Positions 1-5,152 of a stretch of 5,438 nt of DNA are shown here, one piece after another (position 1 is the first letter of the stretch; every line of letters starts with the position of its first letter). A model generated the notes under the pieces. It did no database searches. It was not told where the DNA came from and saw nothing but the letters and a program-made list of their open reading frames with translations. This stretch comes from an uncultured Haemophilus sp. Its GTDB lineage: Bacteria; Pseudomonadota; Gammaproteobacteria; Enterobacterales; Pasteurellaceae. The stretch lies in the NCBI GenBank assembly GCA_902482195.1, contig CABSZQ010000108.1:1-5438 (forward strand), given 5' to 3'. Made by a program: the position numbers and the translations under genes.

Positions 1-815
1 AAGCAAGTGCCGTTATTTGGGTTAAGCAACACAACACAAATGACAGGATATTTGCCACCTAGTGACGCATCAAAGGCATAAATAGGGAAGCCTTCTTCCT
101 CTAATTTTTCAATAGAGGCTTGAATAGATGGATAGCGATCCATCACGGATTTTGGAATTTCAGGAAGACTGATTGCTTCTGCAATAATGCGATTTTTTAC
201 GTAACGTTCAAAAACTTCTGAAAGCCCTTGCACGCGTGCTTCATTTTTTGTGTTACCAGCGGACATTCCGTTAGATACGTATAAATTCGCAATGATACTT
301 TGTGGAATATAGACGGTTTCTTGATCGGATTGACGCACATAAGGCATCGCGACAATACCGCGATCGTAATTACCGGATTGCAGATCCACAAGCAATTCAG
401 GGGTTAGTTCTTGATTTGGATCGAAATAATCCCATAAATAATCATCTAAAACCCCTTTTGGTAAAAGGGCCTCATCTTCAATTGGAAACCATTTTTCAGT
501 GGGATAATGGACAAAATCACCATTAGCAATCTCTTGTCCTAAATAGAAATCAGCAAAGAAATAGTTGGTGGAAAGACGTTCGAAATATTCACCTAATGCA
601 GATGCTAACGCAGCTTTTTTGCTCGCGCCTTTGCCGTTAGAAAAACATTGTGGGCAATCCTTATCACGAATATGTATAGACCAGACATTTGGCACAGGAT
701 TAAGCCAAGAGGCTTCTTCGATATTGAAACCAAGTGCGGTCAATTTTTGTTGAAATTTTGAAATACTGTCTTCAAGTGCGGCATCTTTGCCGAGAATAAA
801 TGTTTGTTCAGTCAT
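1..815 (-). CDS. ycaO: YcaO, ribosomal protein S12 methylthiolation accessory protein (N-terminal part, cut by window edge)
   Basis: The ATG reads leftward from 815, and 271 codons are present before the window edge. The E. coli protein is about 586 residues, so roughly the first 46% is visible; the rest of the ATP-binding domain and the C-terminal tetratricopeptide region lie outside. The sequence is nearly collinear with E. coli YcaO, for example GKDAALEDS at 9-17, SWLNPVPNVW at 36-45, SNGMSAGNT at 181-189 and VFERYVKNRIIAEAISLPEI at 201-220. ATP/Mg-binding positions of the family appear as K10, S17, E76 and E79 (GEYFER) and E200, E203 and R204 (SEVFER). A CPQC pair sits at 54-57. Family knowledge: E. 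coli YcaO binds and hydrolyses ATP and is genetically linked to RimO-dependent beta-methylthiolation of S12 aspartate; its exact chemistry is unsettled. No azoline-type partner gene is adjacent. A Shine-Dalgarno AGGA (complement of 822-825) supports the start. A reverse-oriented uptake sequence encodes LTAL at residues 25-28. Confidence 0.96.
   Translation of the reverse strand, partial: MTEQTFILGKDAALEDSISKFQQKLTALGFNIEEASWLNPVPNVWSIHIRDKDCPQCFSNGKGASKKAALASALGEYFERLSTNYFFADFYLGQEIANGDFVHYPTEKWFPIEDEALLPKGVLDDYLWDYFDPNQELTPELLVDLQSGNYDRGIVAMPYVRQSDQETVYIPQSIIANLYVSNGMSAGNTKNEARVQGLSEVFERYVKNRIIAEAISLPEIPKSVMDRYPSIQASIEKLEEEGFPIYAFDASLGGKYPVICVVLLNPNNGTC
732..740 (+). repeat. DNA uptake signal sequence (forward)
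   Basis: Exact AAGTGCGGT. The following bases to 759 fit the extended consensus with two AT tracts one helical turn apart (742-747 and 754-759). It lies in ycaO, where the complementary strand encodes LTAL. Confidence 0.95.
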
Positions 816-843
816 AATTGTTCCTGTTATAAAAAGCTCCCGC

Positions 844-872
844 ATCATAGGGGAGTTTAATGGGCTAATCAA
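844..872 (-). promoter_or_regulatory. Candidate sigma70 promoter of ycaO
   Basis: On the minus strand TTGATT (867-872) and TATGAT (844-849) are separated by exactly 17 bp. The -10 box matches the consensus at 5 of 6 positions and the -35 at 4 of 6. Transcription would begin near 837, giving a short leader of about 20 nt that contains the AGGA ribosome site before the ATG at 815. This is a prediction from spacing and hexamer match only. Confidence 0.55.
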
Positions 873-897
873 GCATAAAATTTATACGCTTTAACTC

Positions 898-926
898 TTG
901 TTTTCCTTTATTTTTAAGGGTAAATT
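898..926 (+). promoter_or_regulatory. Candidate promoter of yegP
   Basis: TTGTTT (898-903) and TAAATT (921-926) lie 17 bp apart. Each matches the consensus at 4 of 6 positions. It points at yegP, with a leader of about 60 nt. A second possible -10, TAAAAT at 959-964, has no good -35 partner. This is the weaker of the two divergent promoters in the 816-994 gap. Confidence 0.35.
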
Positions 927-994
927 AGCTTGGCGCAGAAAGGCATTTTCTGTGTAGGTAAAATTATAAACAAATCAATCAATTGGGAGACATT

Positions 995-1333
995 ATGGCT
1001 CAAGGATTTTATGAATTAAAAGTGGCTAAAGACGGACAATTTATGTTCAACTTAAAAGCAGCAAACGGACAAGTTATTTTAACTAGCGAACTTTATAAAA
1101 CAAAAGCATCAGCTGAAAACGGTATTGCTTCAGTACAAAAAAATGGTGTGGATGCGAAAAACTTTGAATATCGCGTAGCGAAAAATGACAAACCTTACTT
1201 CATTTTAAAAGCGGCTAACCACCAAGAAATTGGCCGTAGCCAATATTATTCTTCTCAAGCTGCAGCAGAAAAAGGCGTTGAGTCTGTAATGAATAATGCA
1301 TCTTCAGCAGTAATCAAAGAAGTGACAGAATAA
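995..1333 (+). CDS. yegP: YegP-family (UPF0339/DUF1508) protein with two tandem repeats
   Basis: A 112-residue protein, close to the roughly 110 residues of E. coli YegP. It is built from two copies of the DUF1508 unit: about residues 5-50 (YELKVAKDGQFMFNLKAANG...) and about 57-100 (FEYRVAKNDKPYFILKAANH...). Each copy has the FxLKAANxQxI core followed by SE/SQ-Y and a helix of AAEKGVESV type. No signal peptide or membrane segment is visible, so it is probably cytosolic. Structures exist for the family, but I know of no firmly assigned function. The ATG at 995 is preferred because GGGAGA (985-990) is well placed before it. An in-frame TTG at 983 overlaps that ribosome site and would add only four residues. 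The stop ends exactly where the stop of the opposing yafS begins. Confidence 0.94.
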   Translation: MAQGFYELKVAKDGQFMFNLKAANGQVILTSELYKTKASAENGIASVQKNGVDAKNFEYRVAKNDKPYFILKAANHQEIGRSQYYSSQAAAEKGVESVMNNASSAVIKEVTE

Positions 1334-2050
1334 TCATTCTGTTCTGATTTCTTTAAATGCACCTGCCGGCTCTAAAAACGCCGGCATTTTTGACCGCGCT
1401 TTCTCAGGATTCAGTGTTAACGGATAGGTTCGTTTTTGGGCAACGATCACTGTGAGCGGAGAACAAAGCATGCTCTTTTCTTGTTTTATGGATAGTCTTT
1501 CTTCTGCAATCACATCAAAATTTAATAACGATAGCCAATCCATGACTCGCCAAGCGGCATATTGTCGGAATTTAAAGTCACCTAATTTGGATTTGAAAAG
1601 TAATGGACTCATCGGGTTAAATAACGTGATGAACATCCAGCCGTCATCTTTTAAAACGCGATGCGCTTCACGCAATATTTGATGAGGATCTTGCGCAAAA
1701 TTTAAGGTGTTTGCCAATAAGCAGGCATCCATTTCTTTTTCAATAAAAGGCAAGGTTAATGGCGATGCTTGGAGCAAGCTATCACTTTCATTTAAAAGTG
1801 CGGTAGGAAAATGCACTGTTTTTTCGGCTAACACAATTTGATGACGTAAAGGCAAGTCAAAGGCAATTTCGCCACTTAAAGCACCGACTTTCAGAACTTG
1901 ATAGCCTAAAATTTTTGGTGTCCATTGGGCAAAATAATGTGTTAATACGTTACAATAGGCTTCACCTTGTGGTAACACTTGCCAACTTTCAGGTGAAAGA
2001 AGTGGTTTGTTCCATTTGGCTTTCCAATTCAATGTTAATCCTATTTTCAT
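1334..2050 (-). CDS. yafS: YafS-like class I SAM-dependent methyltransferase
   Basis: The ATG at 2050 gives 238 residues, like E. coli YafS (about 240). The block SPLTLPFIEKEMDACLLANT (96-115) and the segment ILREAHRVLKDDGWMFITLF (125-144) are the downstream half of a Methyltransf_11 fold. DWLSLLNFDV (171-180) and KRTYPLTLNP (206-215) closely match E. coli YafS as I recall it. Motif I, the SAM glycine loop, is degenerate: LKVGALSGE (53-61). E. coli YafS has a similar LKIGNLSAE, so this belongs to the family. The substrate is unknown. It diverges from gloB as in E. coli, which hints at but does not prove a link to glyoxalase metabolism. The start is uncertain: the ATG at 2050 has no good ribosome site, while an in-frame TTG at 2032 (232 residues) is preceded by AGGA. 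The longer TTG frame from 2086 would overlap gloB and is unlikely. Confidence 0.85.
   Translation of the reverse strand: MKIGLTLNWKAKWNKPLLSPESWQVLPQGEAYCNVLTHYFAQWTPKILGYQVLKVGALSGEIAFDLPLRHQIVLAEKTVHFPTALLNESDSLLQASPLTLPFIEKEMDACLLANTLNFAQDPHQILREAHRVLKDDGWMFITLFNPMSPLLFKSKLGDFKFRQYAAWRVMDWLSLLNFDVIAEERLSIKQEKSMLCSPLTVIVAQKRTYPLTLNPEKARSKMPAFLEPAGAFKEIRTE
1364..1391 (+). terminator. Rho-independent terminator of yegP, inside the end of yafS
   Basis: TGCCGGC (1364-1370) pairs with GCCGGCA (1380-1386) across a nine-base loop, giving a perfect 7-bp GC-rich stem followed by TTTTT (1387-1391). It begins 30 bp after the yegP stop and fits a plus-strand terminator. The same bases encode the YafS tail around MPAFLEPAG (222-230). 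On the minus strand no T-run follows the stem, so it should act only on yegP transcripts. Confidence 0.8.
1796..1804 (+). repeat. DNA uptake signal sequence (forward)
   Basis: Exact AAGTGCGGT inside yafS, with only a partial AT-rich extension. On the coding strand it gives TAL (83-85). Confidence 0.93.
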
Positions 2051-2054
2051 AAGG
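2051..2054 (+). promoter_or_regulatory. Ribosome binding site of gloB
   Basis: AAGG lies six bases before the gloB ATG at 2061. It occupies the only 10 bp between the divergent yafS and gloB start codons. It fixes the gloB start, and no other in-frame start nearby has comparable support. Confidence 0.6.
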
Positions 2055-2060
2055 TAATTT

Positions 2061-2762
2061 ATGTTAGTTTCTATCCTTGCACTCAATGATAACTATATTT
2101 GGCTTTATAGACGAGAAAATTTCCCCGTAATTGTGATCGATATCCCAGAAATAACCCGTTTAATTCCGTATTTAGAATCGAATAAGTTAGACGTAGAAGC
2201 GGTGTTATTAACCCATAATCACGATGATCATGTGCAAGGTGTCGCGGAGTTTAAGCAATATTATCCCAATGTGCCTGTTTTCGGTCCAACAGAATGTGCA
2301 AATAAAGGGGCAACCAACATTATGGATAGTGGTGTGATTAATACGGCACATTATCATATTGAAGTTTTGCCAAGCGGTGGTCATACGGCAGGGCATGTCA
2401 GCTATTTGGTGGATGGGCATCTATTTTGCGGTGACGCGTTATTTTCCGGTGGCTGTGGCCGCGTATTTACGGGAAATTTTGCTCAAATGTTTGAATCTAT
2501 GCAGCGTTTTAATCAATTACCTAATGAAACCGTGGTTTGTCCCGCTCATGAATATACGCTGGGTAATTTAGCTTTTGCGGAAACTGTCTTGGCGGATAAA
2601 AGTGCGGTCAAAAATCAACGTGTTTTAGTGGAACGTTATCGGGCAGAGGGCAAGCCGAGTTTGCCGACAACGATTGGATTAGAGAAACAAATTAACCCGT
2701 TTTTACAAGCAAAAAATTTAGACGAATTTACACAATGGCGTTTAGCTAAAGATAAGTTTTAA
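2061..2762 (+). CDS. gloB: Hydroxyacylglutathione hydrolase (glyoxalase II)
   Basis: A 233-residue metallo-beta-lactamase-fold enzyme that hydrolyses S-D-lactoylglutathione to glutathione and D-lactate, the second step of methylglyoxal detoxification in the cytosol. The start NDNYIWL (9-15) is typical. Metal ligands are all present: THNHDDH (51-57; H52, H54, D56, H57), H108 in GGHTAGH, D125 in [13 protein letters not shown] and H163 in CPAHEYT. Likely glutathione contacts are R134, Y165 and the C-terminal RLAKDKF (227-233), which matches the R/K-KDxF ending of the family. It is somewhat shorter than E. coli GloB (251). The usual VDPG strand-loop near the N terminus reads VIDIPE (25-30), keeping the Asp but losing the Pro-Gly. 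It diverges from yafS. A weak terminator may overlap its stop. An uptake sequence encodes SAV at 181-183. Confidence 0.97.
   Translation: MLVSILALNDNYIWLYRRENFPVIVIDIPEITRLIPYLESNKLDVEAVLLTHNHDDHVQGVAEFKQYYPNVPVFGPTECANKGATNIMDSGVINTAHYHIEVLPSGGHTAGHVSYLVDGHLFCGDALFSGGCGRVFTGNFAQMFESMQRFNQLPNETVVCPAHEYTLGNLAFAETVLADKSAVKNQRVLVERYRAEGKPSLPTTIGLEKQINPFLQAKNLDEFTQWRLAKDKF
2600..2608 (+). repeat. DNA uptake signal sequence (forward)
   Basis: Exact AAGTGCGGT inside gloB. The extension to 2627 fits the full consensus, with AT tracts at 2610-2615 and 2622-2627. It encodes SAV (181-183). Confidence 0.95.
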
Positions 2763-2791
2763 CTCATTTTAGTTATTTGTTTGAGTTTTTT
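2761..2791 (+). terminator. Weak candidate terminator of gloB
   Basis: AACTCA (2761-2766) pairs with TGAGTT (2782-2787) across a 15-base loop, followed by an unbroken T-run to 2791. It begins at the gloB stop codon. The six-pair, AT-leaning stem and long loop make it a weak candidate. Confidence 0.35.
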
Positions 2792-2801
2792 CTCTTGAAA
2801 T

Positions 2802-2830
2802 TTGCTCAATTCTCAACAATTCATTAAAAT
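2802..2830 (+). promoter_or_regulatory. Candidate promoter of hemA
   Basis: TAAAAT (2825-2830, 5 of 6 to consensus) lies 17 bp downstream of TTGCTC (2802-2807, 3 of 6). Transcription would start near 2837, leaving a leader of about 60 nt that contains the uptake-sequence hairpin at 2855-2886. The poor -35 keeps confidence low. Confidence 0.35.
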
Positions 2831-2854
2831 AGCGAAACTTTTACTTTCTACTTA

Positions 2855-2886
2855 AGCCGCATATTCATAAAAGTGCGGTTGTTTTT
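2855..2886 (+). terminator. Uptake-sequence hairpin with T-run just before hemA
   Basis: AGCCGCA (2855-2861) pairs with TGCGGTT (2874-2880): seven pairs including one G-U, with a 12-base loop. Then come one G and TTTTT (2882-2886). The right arm is most of an uptake sequence (2871-2879), and the T-run is also the first AT tract of its extended form. It could end gloB transcripts, attenuate hemA transcription, or be only an uptake site. The sequence alone does not decide. Confidence 0.4.
2871..2879 (+). repeat. DNA uptake signal sequence (forward, intergenic)
   Basis: Exact AAGTGCGGT, the only copy of the seven outside a coding region. Its AT-rich extension runs over the hemA ribosome site to the hemA start codon, and its core forms one arm of the hairpin at 2855-2880. 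Confidence 0.95.
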
Positions 2887-2897
2887 ATTAGGTTTTT

Positions 2898-4220
2898 ATG
2901 ACCCTTCTTGTTCTAGGCATTAATCATAAAACGGCTTCTGTCGCCGTTCGTGAGAAAGTCGCTTTTTCTGAAGAAAAGCGGCAGCTTGCCTTACAACAAA
3001 TTCACCAACAAGATTTGGCTGAAAGTGCGGTTATTCTTTCTACCTGTAACCGTACAGAGATTTATCTTCACCATCGTCAAATTTCACCCCAAGAGTGTAA
3101 GCAATGGCAAACGAACTGTACAAATTGGTTTGCTAATATTCATCAGCTTTCTGTCGATGAATTAAATAAAAGTATTTACACCCATCAAAATCAACAAGCG
3201 GCGAATCATTTGATGCGCGTGGCCTGTGGTTTGGATTCATTAATTTTGGGCGAGCCACAAATTTTAGGACAGGTAAAACAAGCCTTCCAAATCAGTGAAG
3301 ATTATTATCAAGCGGCGAATATTCCGCTTTCAAGCACGCTTTCTCGTTTGTTCCAAAAAACCTTTGCTACGGCAAAACGTGTACGCACTGAAACTAATAT
3401 TGGTGAAAGCGCTGTATCGGTGGCTTATGCAGCTTGTAGCTTGGCGCGTCAAATTTTTGAATCTTTACGTGAATTACAAATTTTGCTCGTCGGGGCAGGG
3501 GAAACCATTGAATTGGTAAGCCGTCATTTATTACGCCATGGTGTAAAAAAATTGATGATTGCTAACCGCACTTTATCTCGCGCTGAACAGTTGGTAGAGA
3601 CTTTAGCCTCCAATACGCCGATTGAAGTATATTCTCTCGATGAGTTGCAAACTCCACTAAATCAAGCCGATATTGTTATCAGCTCAACAGGCAGCCCGAA
3701 TGTTTTAATCACCAAAGCGATGGCTGAAATTGCGGAAAAAGCACGTCAATTTAAACCGACTTTGATGGTGGATATTGCGGTGCCGCGTGATATTGATGAA
3801 AACGTCTCGGAATTAGAAAGTGTGTATCATTACACCGTAGATGATTTGCAAGATATTATTCAACGCAATCTTTCTCAACGTGAGCAAGCATCAGAGCAAG
3901 CACAAGACATCATTACACAAGAATGCACAGATTTCTTTGAGTGGTTGAAGGTTCATCAGTTCTCTAATTTGATTCGTCATTATCGTGATGAAGCGGAGAA
4001 TACTCGCCAAGAATTACTCGAAAAAGCCTTACACCAAATTCAACAAGGTGAGAATTCTGAAAAAATTCTGCAAGAATTGAGTTATAAATTAATGAATAAA
4101 CTCATTCATGCGCCAACCCAAACTATGCAAGCCATGATGAAATCTGGTAATGCGGAAGGTTTGCATGCCTTTTCCAATGCTTTGCATTTAACCCATCCTT
4201 TAAATGAAAAAAACGATTAG
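2898..4220 (+). CDS. hemA: Glutamyl-tRNA reductase
   Basis: A 440-residue cytosolic enzyme that reduces Glu-tRNA(Glu) with NADPH to glutamate-1-semialdehyde, the first committed step of the C5 tetrapyrrole (haem) pathway. The N-terminal catalytic domain begins [17 protein letters not shown] (3-19) and has the nucleophile C50 in STCNRTE. H104 in HLMRVA and the block [17 protein letters not shown] (111-127) are also conserved. The NADPH domain shows [10 protein letters not shown] (197-206), IANRT (221-225), ISSTGSP (261-267) and [10 protein letters not shown] (291-300). The C-terminal dimerisation domain includes NKLIHAPT (400-407). E. coli HemA has 418 residues; this one is slightly longer, partly through its tail. 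An AGG six bases upstream supports the ATG. Its last 17 bp overlap the next gene in another frame, suggesting cotranscription. In E. coli the downstream neighbour is prfA instead. Two uptake sequences lie inside the gene. Confidence 0.98.
   Translation: MTLLVLGINHKTASVAVREKVAFSEEKRQLALQQIHQQDLAESAVILSTCNRTEIYLHHRQISPQECKQWQTNCTNWFANIHQLSVDELNKSIYTHQNQQAANHLMRVACGLDSLILGEPQILGQVKQAFQISEDYYQAANIPLSSTLSRLFQKTFATAKRVRTETNIGESAVSVAYAACSLARQIFESLRELQILLVGAGETIELVSRHLLRHGVKKLMIANRTLSRAEQLVETLASNTPIEVYSLDELQTPLNQADIVISSTGSPNVLITKAMAEIAEKARQFKPTLMVDIAVPRDIDENVSELESVYHYTVDDLQDIIQRNLSQREQASEQAQDIITQECTDFFEWLKVHQFSNLIRHYRDEAENTRQELLEKALHQIQQGENSEKILQELSYKLMNKLIHAPTQTMQAMMKSGNAEGLHAFSNALHLTHPLNEKND
3023..3031 (+). 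repeat. DNA uptake signal sequence (forward)
   Basis: Exact AAGTGCGGT in hemA. It encodes SAV (43-45), five residues before the catalytic Cys50. Confidence 0.93.
3565..3573 (-). repeat. DNA uptake signal sequence (reverse)
   Basis: Exact ACCGCACTT in hemA. It is read in a different frame from the other copies and encodes part of the conserved NRTL of the NADPH-binding domain (223-226). Confidence 0.93.
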
Positions 4221-4947
4221 ATTTTTGACCGCACTTTTAGGTGGCTCATCGCTACTGATGAGTGTATCCGCCCTAGCTGAATATCGAACTTTTGATGATG
4301 GCAATATTACTTACGGGATTTTCCAAGCTAAACCTGAAGAAGTTCAGCTACATTGGAAGGATGCTGAAGGTAACGATTATCAAAGTTTAACGCGTCTCAA
4401 AAATGCCTTAGAAGATAGCTATAACGTGAAAATGGTCATGAATGCGGGCATTTATAGCATGAATAATGTGCCTGCGGGGTTATGGATTGAGCAAGGAAAA
4501 GAGCTCAATGCGTTAAATACAAAATCAGGCAAAGGTAATTTCCATGTGCAGCCTAATGGGGTATTCGCCATTGCTGGAAATAAACCCTACATTTTAACAA
4601 CCGCCGCGTATCAGAAAAGCAAACTCAAGCCAGACTTTGCGTTGCAATCAGGCCCGATGTTGATTATTCATGGAAAAATGAATCCGCAATTTCGAGCAAG
4701 CCTAGAAAGCTATCATAAGCGTAATGCAGTGTGTTTGACGAAACAAAATGAATTACTTTTCTTGATGACGATAAAAGGTGAACCTAATCTTTATACATTG
4801 AGTCAAGGTTTATTAAAAATTGGTTGCCATGACGCCTTATATCTTGATGGAACAATATCTAATTGGTACATTCCAGGGCAATTTAACACCTTGCATTGGA
4901 AGCATTTTGTAGGAATGATCTCCGTTCTTGATGTGAACAAAAAATAG
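4204..4947 (+). CDS. Exported putative phosphodiester glycosidase (NAGPA/DUF2233 domain, YigE-like)
   Basis: A 247-residue protein with a clear Sec signal peptide: MKK, a hydrophobic core around residues 5-20 and an AxA cleavage site (A23-L24-A25, before E26). The mature part, about 222 residues, is probably periplasmic. Conserved-looking blocks of the NAGPA/DUF2233 family are VMNAGIYS (78-85), QPNGVFAI (116-123), QSGPMLI (148-154), the R173 segment and [11 protein letters not shown] (212-222), where others often have LDGG-x-S. The family is named after the enzyme that removes N-acetylglucosamine from the mannose-6-phosphate tag; bacterial substrates are mostly unknown. The mature chain has just two cysteines, C177 and C208, which might form a disulfide. 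The ATG overlaps the hemA end by 17 bp and has no obvious ribosome site, so translation may depend on coupling to hemA. An extended uptake sequence encodes much of the signal peptide. I recognise the domain but not a specific function. Confidence 0.85.
   Translation: MKKTIRFLTALLGGSSLLMSVSALAEYRTFDDGNITYGIFQAKPEEVQLHWKDAEGNDYQSLTRLKNALEDSYNVKMVMNAGIYSMNNVPAGLWIEQGKELNALNTKSGKGNFHVQPNGVFAIAGNKPYILTTAAYQKSKLKPDFALQSGPMLIIHGKMNPQFRASLESYHKRNAVCLTKQNELLFLMTIKGEPNLYTLSQGLLKIGCHDALYLDGTISNWYIPGQFNTLHWKHFVGMISVLDVNKK
4228..4236 (-). repeat. DNA uptake signal sequence (reverse)
   Basis: Exact ACCGCACTT with a full extended match across 4209-4236. It encodes TAL (9-11) in the signal peptide of the exported glycosidase, and the extension covers the hemA stop codon. 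Confidence 0.95.
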
Positions 4948-4978
4948 CAAAAGCGTTTTATTTATAATCAACTAAATC

Positions 4979-5003
4979 AAAAAATCCGTTTTTTGCAAAA
5001 AAA
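4979..5003 (+). promoter_or_regulatory. Candidate UP element / phased A-tracts upstream of the tRNA promoter
   Basis: Runs A6 (4979-4984), T6 (4989-4994) and A7 (4997-5003) sit about one helical turn apart, directly upstream of the -35 at 5007. This is where the RNA polymerase alpha subunit binds at strong stable-RNA promoters, and it also favours DNA bending. The call rests on position and composition. Confidence 0.45.
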
Positions 5004-5006
5004 TGA

Positions 5007-5035
5007 TTGACGAGAATAGGTCAAATCAGGATAAT
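5007..5035 (+). promoter_or_regulatory. Promoter of the tRNA operon
   Basis: TTGACG (5007-5012, 5 of 6) and GATAAT (5030-5035, 5 of 6) are separated by exactly 17 bp. The -10 is followed by the GC-rich discriminator CGCCCCGC (5037-5044), the type linked in enteric bacteria to stringent (ppGpp) control of stable RNA genes. Transcription should begin near 5042, about 29 bp before tRNA-Met. This is the best promoter in the window. Confidence 0.8.
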
Positions 5036-5070
5036 ACGCCCCGCAAAGCCGATAAGGTAAAGCAAATGAT

Positions 5071-5147
5071 GGCTACATAGCTCAGTTGGTTAGAGCACAA
5101 CACTCATAATGTTGGGGTCGCAAGTTCGAATCTCGCTGTAGCCACCA
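5071..5147 (+). tRNA. tRNA-Met (CAT), elongator type
   Basis: A 77-nt tRNA with encoded CCA. The acceptor stem GGCTACA pairs with TGTAGCC, the D arm is AGCTCAGTTGGTTAGAGC, and the anticodon stem CAACA/TGTTG closes the loop CTCATAA (anticodon at 5105-5107). The paired first acceptor base and close match to E. coli metT mark it as elongator rather than initiator Met. A lysidine-modified isoleucine tRNA also carries CAT but differs elsewhere. The A-C opposition in the T stem also occurs in E. coli metT as I recall it. It is the first gene of the operon, with 5 nt to tRNA-Leu. Confidence 0.96.
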
Positions 5148-5152
5148 AATTT

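Noticed and set aside
302..753. Plus-strand open frames at 302-526 and 565-753, and a minus-strand frame at 197-391
   Set aside because: All lie inside ycaO, whose translation is nearly collinear with E. coli YcaO. None has a convincing ribosome site or recognisable family.
1..815. ycaO as part of an azoline-type RiPP (thiazole/oxazole peptide) cluster
   Set aside because: The sequence is the E. coli YcaO type, and no precursor peptide, E1-like partner, dehydrogenase or transporter is adjacent on the visible side. The left flank is not visible.
983..994. Upstream TTG start for yegP
   Set aside because: The TTG overlaps the GGGAGA ribosome site serving the ATG at 995, and YegP proteins begin at the MAxGxYE segment.
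1452..1682. Plus-strand open frame antisense to yafS
   Set aside because: It overlaps conserved YafS motifs in the opposite strand and shows no domain or ribosome site.
2208..2571. Open frames at 2208-2420 (minus) and 2359-2571 (plus) within gloB
   Set aside because: The gloB frame carries every catalytic motif, so these are shadows of it.
2950..3519. Short plus-strand open frames at 2950-3165 and 3295-3519 within hemA
   Set aside because: They are out-of-frame shadows. The hemA frame is continuous and conserved throughout, so there is no frameshift to explain.
4963..4968. Perfect TATAAT as an extra promoter upstream of the tRNA operon
   Set aside because: No -35-like hexamer lies 15-19 bp upstream, and there is no extended -10 TG. 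In a region this AT-rich it can occur by chance.
4978..4995. CAAAAAA/TTTTTTG hairpin as terminator of the exported glycosidase gene
   Set aside because: The stem is almost entirely A-T and is followed by CAAAAAAA rather than a T-run. It fits better as A-tract DNA upstream of the tRNA promoter. I see no convincing terminator for that gene.
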